Assembly (NCBI GenBank): GCA_041494805.1
Contig: JBGQBN010000004.1
Span: forward strand, 62,001-126,000
Direction: 5' to 3'
DNA length: 64,000 nt
DNA from: JBGQBN01 sp041494805
GTDB taxonomy: Bacteria; Acidobacteriota; Terriglobia; Terriglobales; Acidobacteriaceae
Shown: positions 33,522-41,671 of the stretch, in pieces
How positions within the stretch are numbered: the first letter of the stretch is position 1
How the letters are laid out: every line of letters starts with the position of its first letter
Made by a program: the position numbers and the translations under genes
Notes under the pieces: model-generated
The model's database searches: none
What the model saw: the letters and a program-made list of their open reading frames with translations, nothing else
What the model was told of the DNA's origin: nothing

Positions 33522-35882
33522 ATGGAAAGAAATCCCCGTCTAGTTCTTGTCCTACTGCTGGCGATCAGGTTGGCTGCTGGTGCGCAAAGTATTTCATCCA
33601 CGTTCGAAACCGGAGCGCAGGCAGCGGTTTCGGTGACTCGCGGCTCCCTCAAACTGCCTGGTCTGAAGCAGTCCGTGAACGTCCTGCGCGACCGCTGGGG
33701 CGTGGCGCATATCTACGCGCAGAACCAGCACGATCTGTTCTTTGCGCAGGGATTTGTCGCTGCCCAGGACCGGCTGTTTCAGATGGAACTGTGGAAACGG
33801 TCGGGCCAGGGACGGCTGGCGGAAGTGCTGGGTCCGGGCGCACTGCTTCGCGACATCAACGCGCGGCTGCTTCGCTATCGCGGCGATATGGAGCCGGAAT
33901 ACGAAAGCTACGCGCCGGATACGAAGGAGATCCTTGAAGCCTTCAGCGCCGGAATCAATGCCTACGTCGCGGGCCGCATGGCGCCCGGAGGGCCCGGATT
34001 GCCCATCGAGTTTCAGATTGCGGGATTCCAGCCGGAGCCGTGGAAACCGGAGGACTGTCTGAACCGCATGGCGGCGTTCTCCATGACCGGGAACTCCTTC
34101 AGCGAACTGGAGCACGCCCAGGTGGTGGCTGCTCTGGGAGCGGACAGGGCCTCGCAGCTTTTCGAGCTCGATCCCGCAGTGAAGTTCGATCCGACGCCGG
34201 GCGTGGACTTCTCCGGGCTTTCGCCCGCGCTGTTGCGCAGCCTGGTGGGTAGTGACACGCGAGTCGAATTCCCGGCGCACATGGTTGAAGGCAGCAACAA
34301 CTGGACGTTATCCGGCGGGTTGACTCGCAGCGGAAAACCGCTGCTGGCGAATGACCCGCATCGTGTGATCGCCGAGCCCTCGCTGCGCTACATGGTGCAC
34401 CTGGTGGCGCCGGGCTGGGATGTGATCGGCGCCGGGGAGCCGGGACTGCCGGGCGTGGCGCTGGGACACAATCAGAACATTGCCTGGGGCTTCACCATCT
34501 TTGGCTTGGATCAGCAAGACCTCTACATCGAAGAACTCAAGCCTGACGATCCTTTGCAGTACCGGACGGAGCACGGGTGGGAACGCATACAGGTGCGTGA
34601 AGAAAGCTTGGCGATCCGCGGTGGGCCAAACGTTAAAGTGAAGTTGAAGTTCACCCGGCATGGTCCGGTGCTGTGGGAAGACGGGAAACGCGCGCTGGCG
34701 CTGCGCTGGGTGGGCGCGGAGCCGGGCACGGCGGGGTATCTGGGATCGCTGGCCGTCGATCGGGCACAGGACTGGCAGGAGTTTGAGGCGGCCATGCTGC
34801 GCTGGAAAGTGCCCTCGGAGAACATTGTTTATGCCGATCGCGAGGGCAATATCGGCGAGCATTCCATCGGATTAGCACCCCTGCGTAAGAACTGGACAGG
34901 GTTGCTACCTGCCCCCGGCAGAGGTGGGTACGAATGGGCTGGCTTTGTGCCAGCGCACGAACTGCCACATCAGTTCAATCCAACTGCGGGTTTCGTGGCT
35001 ACGGCGAACCACAAAATGATTCCGGAGGGGTATCCCTACAAAGTTGGCTATGAGTGGGCGCCGCCGTTCCGTATCCGGCGAATCACGGAAGTGGTGGAGC
35101 AGGCCCGGACGAGCGGGCGCAAGCTGGATGTTGAAGACATGGAGCGGCTGCAGAATGACGTGGTCTCGCTACCGGCGCGGGAACTGGTGGAGTTGCTGCG
35201 ACACGCGGCGAATCCAGACGCCTCGGTGCAGATCTTGCTGCGCTGGGATTTTGTCGTCAGTCGAGATTCCGCAGCGGCGGTTCTTTACGAGATCTGGCTG
35301 CAGGAGTTGACTCGCGAGGTCATGAAGAAAATCGCGCCGGAAAAAGTATGGAAGATGCTGGACGACTGGGCGCCATCGCAAGTGCTGGGCTATCTCGCGC
35401 AGCCAAGCGCGGAACTCTTCGGCGCCAAGCCGGAAGTGCAGCGTGACCTGGTTCTGCGCGAATCGCTGCAAGCAGCGGTTGAGAGGTTGAGCAAGCTCGA
35501 GGGCCCAGATCCGGCGAAATGGTCATGGGGACAGTTGCATGTGGTGTGGTTTCGCCATCCCCTGGACCGGACGCCCGGGGCGGAGGCAGGTCTCGACCTG
35601 GGGCCTATGTCACGTCCGGGGGATGGGTACACGGTGAACGCCACGGGATATCCCGGCGAATCCTTCGAACAGGTTTCGGGAGCGAGCTATCGGGAGATTC
35701 TTGATCTCAGTGATTGGGACCATTCTCTGGCGATCAACGTGCCGGGTCAAAGCGGGCAGCCGGGCAGTCCGCATTATTCCGATCTCCTGCCTTTATGGGG
35801 TGAAGGAAAGTATTTCCCTCTCTTGTATTCGCGGGATGCGGTGGAGAAGGAAGTAACGGATAGGCTGGTCTTGGAACCGTAG
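33522..35882 (+). CDS. Penicillin acylase family (Ntn-hydrolase) secreted enzyme
   Basis: 786 residues. A signal peptide (LVLVLLLAIRLAAGAQ) predicts periplasmic export. The alpha-chain region has VLRDRWGVAHIYAQNQHDLFFAQGF and AAQDRLFQMELWKR. The nucleophile is S258 in GSNNW, where self-cleavage after G257 would create a beta chain with N-terminal Ser. NDPHR and WGFTIFGLDQQDLYIE follow. Known members hydrolyse penicillins, glutaryl side chains or acyl-homoserine lactones (quorum quenching). The substrate here is open. It is a single gene. Confidence 0.92.
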   Translation: MERNPRLVLVLLLAIRLAAGAQSISSTFETGAQAAVSVTRGSLKLPGLKQSVNVLRDRWGVAHIYAQNQHDLFFAQGFVAAQDRLFQMELWKRSGQGRLAEVLGPGALLRDINARLLRYRGDMEPEYESYAPDTKEILEAFSAGINAYVAGRMAPGGPGLPIEFQIAGFQPEPWKPEDCLNRMAAFSMTGNSFSELEHAQVVAALGADRASQLFELDPAVKFDPTPGVDFSGLSPALLRSLVGSDTRVEFPAHMVEGSNNWTLSGGLTRSGKPLLANDPHRVIAEPSLRYMVHLVAPGWDVIGAGEPGLPGVALGHNQNIAWGFTIFGLDQQDLYIEELKPDDPLQYRTEHGWERIQVREESLAIRGGPNVKVKLKFTRHGPVLWEDGKRALALRWVGAEPGTAGYLGSLAVDRAQDWQEFEAAMLRWKVPSENIVYADREGNIGEHSIGLAPLRKNWTGLLPAPGRGGYEWAGFVPAHELPHQFNPTAGFVATANHKMIPEGYPYKVGYEWAPPFRIRRITEVVEQARTSGRKLDVEDMERLQNDVVSLPARELVELLRHAANPDASVQILLRWDFVVSRDSAAAVLYEIWLQELTREVMKKIAPEKVWKMLDDWAPSQVLGYLAQPSAELFGAKPEVQRDLVLRESLQAAVERLSKLEGPDPAKWSWGQLHVVWFRHPLDRTPGAEAGLDLGPMSRPGDGYTVNATGYPGESFEQVSGASYREILDLSDWDHSLAINVPGQSGQPGSPHYSDLLPLWGEGKYFPLLYSRDAVEKEVTDRLVLEP

Positions 35883-35931
35883 GGCTTCCAATACGACGCC
35901 TTGGCGTGATCTAGCATTTACAATCCAGTGC

Positions 35932-36597
35932 ATGCCTGATAGGCCCAAAGCTGTCTTCTTCGACGTTGGCAACACCCTTCTCTTTCCCGACCGGCAGCGT
36001 ATTCTTGCGCCGCTTCACGCCAGGAAGGTTGTGCCCAGCATCGAACAGTTGCATGCGATCGAGCGAAGGACAAAGCGAGAATTCGATCTCATGCAGCAGG
36101 ATGGCACCGCAGACCATAGTTTCTGGTTTCTGTTTTATACCCATCTGCTCGAAGAGCTACACATTCAGGACGCGGGTCTGCGTGATGTCCTGGTGGGTGC
36201 CACGCGGATTTCATCCAACTGGGGCGAGATGCGTCCGGGCACGCGCGAGATTCTGCAGCGCATTGCAGCGCGCCATCGGATCGGCGTGATCTCGAATGCC
36301 GATGGCAAGATCGCCGCCGTACTGGAACGGCATGGAATTGCCGATTGTTTTTTGACGATCACGGATTCAGGCCTGGTGGGATATGAGAAGCCGCATCCCG
36401 CCATCTTCGAGGCCGCGTTGCGAGGAATGAACGTGGCCCCGGCCGAGAGTCTGTACGTGGGCGATGTTTATTCCGTGGACTATCTGGGAGCGACCCAGGC
36501 GGGAATGAGGGCGATCCTGTTCGATGTATCCGGGGCCTATCGAGAAACAGCACTGCCGCGCGTGGAGTCGCTGGAGGAGTTAGAGAAAAATCTGTAG
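35932..36597 (+). CDS. HAD-family hydrolase
   Basis: 221 residues. Motif I is FFDVGNTLL, where the second aspartate is replaced by asparagine, a variation known in some HAD phosphatases and dehalogenase-like members. Motif II is VISNAD, motif III K in GYEKPHPAIF and motif IV YVGDVYSVDYLGA. The cap is alpha-helical (about 20-110). It should cleave a small phosphorylated metabolite. Its stop codon TAG lies inside a REP palindrome. It is convergent with bshC. Confidence 0.85.
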   Translation: MPDRPKAVFFDVGNTLLFPDRQRILAPLHARKVVPSIEQLHAIERRTKREFDLMQQDGTADHSFWFLFYTHLLEELHIQDAGLRDVLVGATRISSNWGEMRPGTREILQRIAARHRIGVISNADGKIAAVLERHGIADCFLTITDSGLVGYEKPHPAIFEAALRGMNVAPAESLYVGDVYSVDYLGATQAGMRAILFDVSGAYRETALPRVESLEELEKNL

Positions 36598-36655
36598 AGA
36601 CGTTACTTGCAACGTCTCCGCCGCCGCCAAGACGCAGCAAGCTGCGTCTCTACAG
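36592..36655. repeat. REP-like double palindrome between convergent genes
   Basis: The 64-base element has outer inverted repeats CTGTAGAGACG (36592-36602) and CGTCTCTACAG (36645-36655). It contains two hairpins, GAGACGTT-ACTTGC-AACGTCTC (36597-36618) and AGACGCAGC-AA-GCTGCGTCT (36631-36650). It starts inside the last codons of the HAD gene and provides its stop codon. It is related to the palindrome at 26993-27014. Confidence 0.75.
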
Positions 36656-36671
36656 TTACAGGCGATCCAGA

Positions 36672-38291
36672 TCAGATGAAGATCACTTGATGGTCAAGGC
36701 AGTCCGTGTGGATGACTTCATAGAGCTGGCGCAAAAGTTCTGTGCCGTGTCTTGAGACGAAATAGAGGCCGGCGATCTCGCGCTCCTGGAGAGTTTTGTT
36801 GGGATAGAGTGCGTTGCTGAGCAGCGCGGCGTGGCGGTCCAGCACTTCACTCTGCCGGAGTTCGGCGCGGGCGGCGCGCGAGCGCAGCTGATCGAGCTGG
36901 TGATGCATCTTGGATCCGGCGTTGTCGGCGGCTTCCACCAGGGTCTTGTCCAGACGAGCCAGAGAGTCGCGGATGGCGGTGAGAGATTTTTCCAAAGACA
37001 CTCCTGCGTGGTCGAATGCGGTTTGCAGCTCTTGCGGAAGAGCATGTGCGGCGAGAGTCTGACGCAGGGGTTCGGGGCCTAGGAAGAGCTCCGGCAAGCG
37101 CAGGCCATAACGCTCAAGTAACCCTTGAGGTTTTGACTCTACAATTGTGGCAGAAAAGCGTGGAATGATAGGAGTTATCCTACCCAGAAGTGTCCGGTAC
37201 ACGACCCCAGCCTGGGCGAAATAGGCCACTTCGGCGGCGCCGCCGGTGTAGGCGAGCGTGGGCAACAAGAAATCCTGTACGACCGGCCGCAGCAGAACGT
37301 TGGCGCTGAAGTGGTGTGGCGCGGAAGCGATGCGGCGCAGCAACTCGGGCTGCGGGATTACTTCTTCTCCGATCAGAAAATCCACGCTGTGCGAGCCGTT
37401 GGCGCGGCGATGCACTGGAACGCGGGCGCCATTTCTCAGCGTGAACAGCAACGTGGAGGATGGGGTGACCTTGACCTGCTGGTGATAGCCAGCGGACTCC
37501 AGCTCTTTTCCACGGGCCAGCAGAGAGTCATCGAGCTCGGCAGCGCGTTCAATTGCGGCGCGATAGATCGGCTGGGTGACGCTGTGCAGTTCGGGATCGG
37601 AGGCATCGAGCAGGATCACTCCCCAATCGGCAAAGAGGCGCGCAAACAGACGGGCAAACGCATTGCCCAGGGTCTGGCCGGGGCGGTAACAATCCCGCAG
37701 AAGGCTACTGGTCTCTGATTCGCCCAGGAGGCCGGCGGCGGCTTCGACCACTGGCTCGATTCCGGGATCAAGGGTTAGTGTGCCAACGGGGGCATCCGGC
37801 AAACCCTGCGTGGGGGCAAACAGTTCCTTGACAGAGGCATCCGCCCTGGGAATGAGGGTGTGGTTGATCTCGGCCAGGTCGTGGTCCTCGGTGGCCAGCC
37901 AGAACACAGGCACGCAATCGACGCCGGCACTCGTGGCCTGGTCAGCCAACTTGACTGCGGTGAGCGCTTTGAAAATGGAAAACAACGGGCCGCCAAACAA
38001 TCCCACTTGCTGTCCCGTGACCACAGCGGATGCACCATGGCGGAGGCGAGCAATGTTCTCGAGTGTCTTAGGCGAGGCACTCCAAGCCTGATTCTGACGC
38101 TCCAGGATGCGAGAGACCCGCTCCCGCCGGGCGGAGTCATAACCCAGGGCGGAGTTTTCGTCCTTCAGCCATTCGGCAAAGCGTGGTGAACGGGAATAGA
38201 ATTGGTGGATGGATGGAGACCAGGAAAGGAAGTCGGTGAATAGCTGCGTAGTGTGGGGAATTTGACTGAACGGCAGACAATGCACCTTCAC
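36672..38291 (-). CDS. bshC: Bacillithiol biosynthesis cysteine-adding enzyme
   Basis: 539 residues, the normal length for BshC. The N-terminal half shows VVTGQQVGLFGGPLFSIFKA (about 90-110) and VPVFWLATEDHDLAEINH, the catalytic core; a long C-terminal coiled-coil region (about 420-510) follows. BshC joins cysteine to glucosaminyl-malate, the last step of bacillithiol synthesis, which replaces glutathione in these bacteria. bshA and bshB are not in this window. The gene is convergent with the HAD hydrolase across a REP element. Confidence 0.93.
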   Translation of the reverse strand: MKVHCLPFSQIPHTTQLFTDFLSWSPSIHQFYSRSPRFAEWLKDENSALGYDSARRERVSRILERQNQAWSASPKTLENIARLRHGASAVVTGQQVGLFGGPLFSIFKALTAVKLADQATSAGVDCVPVFWLATEDHDLAEINHTLIPRADASVKELFAPTQGLPDAPVGTLTLDPGIEPVVEAAAGLLGESETSSLLRDCYRPGQTLGNAFARLFARLFADWGVILLDASDPELHSVTQPIYRAAIERAAELDDSLLARGKELESAGYHQQVKVTPSSTLLFTLRNGARVPVHRRANGSHSVDFLIGEEVIPQPELLRRIASAPHHFSANVLLRPVVQDFLLPTLAYTGGAAEVAYFAQAGVVYRTLLGRITPIIPRFSATIVESKPQGLLERYGLRLPELFLGPEPLRQTLAAHALPQELQTAFDHAGVSLEKSLTAIRDSLARLDKTLVEAADNAGSKMHHQLDQLRSRAARAELRQSEVLDRHAALLSNALYPNKTLQEREIAGLYFVSRHGTELLRQLYEVIHTDCLDHQVIFI

Positions 38292-38406
38292 CGGCGGTTC
38301 TCCTGACAGCTTTGGAAGATGGAGTTCATGCTGCAGTCAGCGCCCCTCATTCTACAGGCGAATGCCGTAGTTCAGATGTCGCAAACAGCGGACGGATGCA
38401 AAGATA

Positions 38407-38447
38407 GTTCTCAGCTCCCGGTTACCAGTTCTCGGTCAACCGGGCGT
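38407..38447. repeat. Word-like repeat (AGTTCTC type) upstream of the tmRNA
   Basis: AGTTCTCAGCTCCCGGTTAC and CCAGTTCTCGGTCAACC words in the 271-base gap between bshC and the tmRNA promoter. Confidence 0.4.
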
Positions 38448-38499
38448 AGACTTCCGGTGGTGCTGGAACCGTTGCGGCGGCATCTAATACTGAGGTTAT

Positions 38500-38528
38500 T
38501 TGACTTGCAACCAGTTAGTACCTAGATT
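38500..38528 (+). promoter_or_regulatory. Promoter of the tmRNA gene
   Basis: TTGACT (38500-38505), a 17-base spacer and TAGATT (38523-38528) form a good promoter about 35 bases before the mature 5' end, which leaves a short leader for processing. Confidence 0.65.
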
Positions 38529-38562
38529 GGAATTAGCTCTTTGCATGGCCAATCCCACCAGT

Positions 38563-38931
38563 GGGGGCGTCACGGCTTCGACGGAGATGCTTGCGGCCAA
38601 GAGGCATGCCGGGGTGCACACACCCGTAATCGCGTGCAAAACAACAATTGCCAACCAAACACTGGCATACGCAGCTTAATTAATTAGGTTGCCGTCTTCC
38701 GCAGCTTCGCCCGTGGGCTGCGAGCGGACGTCACACAGCGGGCTGGTCTTCCCTGCTACGTCTGGGTGGGGAGGGCGAGACTTTCAGGCTAGCGGCTAGC
38801 GTTTCTTGTCCGTTCTGAGCGACGGCCGCGAACGTCCTGGGGTAATGCCCAGGGCATGAACCGGAATAAGCATGTAGGCTCTTGACCAGTAACATTTTCG
38901 GACGCGGGTTCAACTCCCGCCGCCTCCACCA
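38563..38931 (+). ncRNA. ssrA: Transfer-messenger RNA
   Basis: The 5' end GGGGGCG pairs with the 3' CGCCTCC before an encoded ACCA. GGACGCGGGTTCAACTCCCG is the standard T-arm of tmRNA. The tag frame starts at GCC 38650 and reads ANQTLAYAA before TAA (38677-38679). An A lies four bases before the resume codon, as in E. coli. The molecule rescues stalled ribosomes with SmpB and marks proteins for degradation. It is a one-piece tmRNA. Boundaries are accurate to a base or two. Confidence 0.95.
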
Positions 38932-39130
38932 CACTCCACAGGCCCGTCCCTGACAACCCACAAAAGCACCTCGGTTCCTAACGTCTCCTTGCGCAAGGAC
39001 TTGGAATGCAGTGAGATCCCGCATGCCGCTGGATTCAGTTGGTATCTCCTACCAAGACTGATGGAAGCGAGCCACATAGCCGATTATCCAGGGGGGGAGT
39101 CTGTGGCGAAGATGATCCTAGGAGGTTGCG

Positions 39131-39874
39131 GTGGCCGGTGAGGAAGAGCAGGTTCCGGGCGAGGGCGATATTCCTAGCGAGGAAAAGGCGGTTCAGGGAG
39201 TTGTGGCCTCACTGGAAGATCTTGCATCTTTTGAAACGCAGACCCTTGCCGCTGAGGTGAACGTCTTAGGCCTGCTGCGAGACCGAATGTGTTCGGCGGC
39301 ACGATATGGGGGCCCCATACAAAGCGGTTATCGCAGAGTCCACTATAGGACTGAGATGGAAGCCGAAGAATCGGCATACCTGTCGGAAGGGTTCCCCTTT
39401 TCGGAGAGTGCGAAACTTCTGTCGGGCTTGCTGGTCGTGGACAACTACTCCACGGTGGAGCCGGAGCCATCGACAGAAGCATCCCGCCCTCGGATAGGCC
39501 AATACACCGGTGAACGCCTATATCTGAGTACTGATAAAAAATGGATTCTTGCTGAACGCAAGGGTCAATATTCAGAGGCCGAGGATTCTAGCAGCGAGTG
39601 GGCTGCCCACTGCAAACCCATCCCTGATCGCCAGGTGCTTGATCGTTATTCGGTGGAAATGGTCACCGCGGGCCTGTTTGCCGCGACCAACAAGGTTTGG
39701 GAACGGCTCTCCCCTCGAATGGAGGCCCTCAAGAAGCGGCACGAAAAGGTGGTAGAAGTTTCCGGTATGCTGGCCAAGTTTACCGGCTTGCCGCCGGAAG
39801 AAGGTGTGCCAACGCCTCCGGAGCGGAAAACAAATGAAGATAAGCCCTCCAAGCGGAGTTTGACACGGCGCTGA
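39131..39874 (+). CDS. Hypothetical protein (acidic, cytoplasmic)
   Basis: 247 residues from GTG 39131, preceded by GGAGG. The N-terminus is very acidic (EEEQVPGEGDIPSEEKAVQ). The middle has a possible mixed fold (HYRTEMEAEESAYLSEGFP, IGQYTGERLYLSTDKKWILAERKG). A C-terminal helix (LSPRMEALKKRHEKVVEVS) is followed by a disordered basic tail. There is no signal peptide or membrane helix. It resembles no family I can name. It is the first gene after the tmRNA, a common insertion site for genomic islands, but no integrase is seen. Confidence 0.6.
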   Translation: MAGEEEQVPGEGDIPSEEKAVQGVVASLEDLASFETQTLAAEVNVLGLLRDRMCSAARYGGPIQSGYRRVHYRTEMEAEESAYLSEGFPFSESAKLLSGLLVVDNYSTVEPEPSTEASRPRIGQYTGERLYLSTDKKWILAERKGQYSEAEDSSSEWAAHCKPIPDRQVLDRYSVEMVTAGLFAATNKVWERLSPRMEALKKRHEKVVEVSGMLAKFTGLPPEEGVPTPPERKTNEDKPSKRSLTRR

Positions 39875-40058
39875 GCCATCACCCCTCTCGCTTCTACCGC
39901 AGGCTTTAGGGCGGACGGGAATAGAGGGCGCAGGCTCAGAACCCCCAGCATCGGACTGCCCGGTGGGGCCGTAAAGTATCCCTGTGTGTGGCCGATATTC
40001 TATAGATGGATCGTAATTCGCGTGCAACGATGCCAGCCACAAGCCGGAGCAGGCGCTC

Positions 40059-41543
40059 ATGAGTCTCGGTCATAAGACTTTCGCAATTCTGTTCCTCACG
40101 GTCGTCGGACTGACAGCCGTGTTATATGCGACAACGCGAGTCTTGATGTTGCAAAATTTTCTGTCCCTCGAACAGAGAGAGACCCAGAGTGCGGTTGAGC
40201 GGGCGGAAAACGCCTTGAACGACGATATTGCCAAGCTCGCGGCAACCACCAACGATTATGGGGCCTGGGACAGAACCTATGGGTTCATGCAGAATCCGTC
40301 GCCGGACTACATCCGGCAGGAGTTTAAGGACCAGACCTTGCAAGGACTGGGCATCAACTCGATACTTCTGTTGGGTCCGCTGGGAAAAGCCGTCTATTTT
40401 AAGGACTATGATCTGCTCCGCGAGCAGGAGACGGAATCGCCGGCCGTTCAAATGGCCCTGGCTTCAGACCCTTGGGTTCGGCTGGTGGGCGCGTCTTCCA
40501 CTCCGGGCTCGGGGATTTTCCTTCTCCCTCAGGGGCCTACTCTCATTGCGGCTTGCCCCATCCTGACCTCCGAACGGAAGGGGCCAGCGCGAGGCGTGCT
40601 GGTGATGACGCGCCATTTGGACGAAGCACTCATCGCACGCCTAAAGGCGGGGACGCGCTCATCCATTTCGGTTGAACTAGCCGCCAGCCCCGTGCTTGCG
40701 ACAGATTTTCAAGCCGCCAGAGCTGTGCTCCAATCAAATCGAAAAGCCATTACCATTCAGGTGCGAAGTGAGAGCAGCGTCGCCGGATATGGGCTCCTAG
40801 AAGACGTTAGCGGCAAGCCCGCTCTTCTGTTGCGCGTGGACATGCCCAGAGCTGTCTTCCAGCAGGGAGAGGCCAGTCTGCGTTATTTTTTGGGAGCGTT
40901 ATGTCTGGCCAGCCTGGTGTTTGGCGCCGTAACCATGCTGCTCTTGCGATATGCCGTTTTGGCCCGATTGACGCATCTGAACGCCGAAATCAGTAGGATT
41001 GGAGACGGGAGGGACCTTCGGGAGCGGGTTGCCGTCTCAGGTAATGATGAACTATCCAGGCTGGGGGGAGCGATCAATACGATGCTGGAGGCGCTGCAGA
41101 ACGGCGATACACAGTTCCGCGAAATTTCGGAAAACATTCACCAAGTTTTCTGGGTCAAAGACCAGGACACGCAGGAAGTAGTTTATGTCAGTCCTCCTTG
41201 GGAGAGTAGCTCGGGACTCACGCGCGAGAGCCTTTATTCCGGCTCCGAGTTCTGGCTTGAAACCATTCATCCTGAAGACCGCAGCCTGGTGGCGGAAATG
41301 CTGGAGAAGCAACGGCGCGGAAAGAAGGGAGAAGCGGAATTTCGTATTGTCCGCCCCGATGAAACCATTTGGTGGATTTGGTGCCGCTATTTCCCGGTCT
41401 TCACCGCGGAAGGACATTTGACGGAAACCGTAGGCCTCTCCGAAGATGTGACGGAATACAAGAATGCGGAGCAGACCCTGCTACGCTCGCAGCAGGAAGT
41501 GTGGAACGTAATGGGGACAGTCGCCCAAACTTCCCCCAGATGA
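40059..41543 (+). CDS. CHASE4-HAMP-PAS sensor lacking an output domain
   Basis: 494 residues: TM1 about 8-30, extracytoplasmic CHASE4 domain about 40-260 (LAATTNDYGAWDRTYGFMQN, the CHASE4 N-x-D-Y-x-x-W motif), TM2 about 270-295, HAMP about 296-350 and a PAS-PAC domain about 355-475 (HQVFWVKDQDTQEVVYVSP, LSEDVTEYKNAEQTL). The chain stops in the linker helix after the PAC motif where a kinase, GGDEF or EAL domain normally begins. No such domain is found in any frame downstream. It is probably a truncated receptor or one signalling through a partner. Confidence 0.8.
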   Translation: MSLGHKTFAILFLTVVGLTAVLYATTRVLMLQNFLSLEQRETQSAVERAENALNDDIAKLAATTNDYGAWDRTYGFMQNPSPDYIRQEFKDQTLQGLGINSILLLGPLGKAVYFKDYDLLREQETESPAVQMALASDPWVRLVGASSTPGSGIFLLPQGPTLIAACPILTSERKGPARGVLVMTRHLDEALIARLKAGTRSSISVELAASPVLATDFQAARAVLQSNRKAITIQVRSESSVAGYGLLEDVSGKPALLLRVDMPRAVFQQGEASLRYFLGALCLASLVFGAVTMLLLRYAVLARLTHLNAEISRIGDGRDLRERVAVSGNDELSRLGGAINTMLEALQNGDTQFREISENIHQVFWVKDQDTQEVVYVSPPWESSSGLTRESLYSGSEFWLETIHPEDRSLVAEMLEKQRRGKKGEAEFRIVRPDETIWWIWCRYFPVFTAEGHLTETVGLSEDVTEYKNAEQTLLRSQQEVWNVMGTVAQTSPR

Positions 41544-41671
41544 CCAGCGTCTTTGCCTCCTGGCGGGCCCGGATTTAATCGAACTGATACTTCTCTTTCG
41601 CTGGGCATTGATTCCGCCCGGTGTCTCTGCTAACTTTCCCCACGCTTTCCCGTCCTTCCGAGAGCTTTCTT

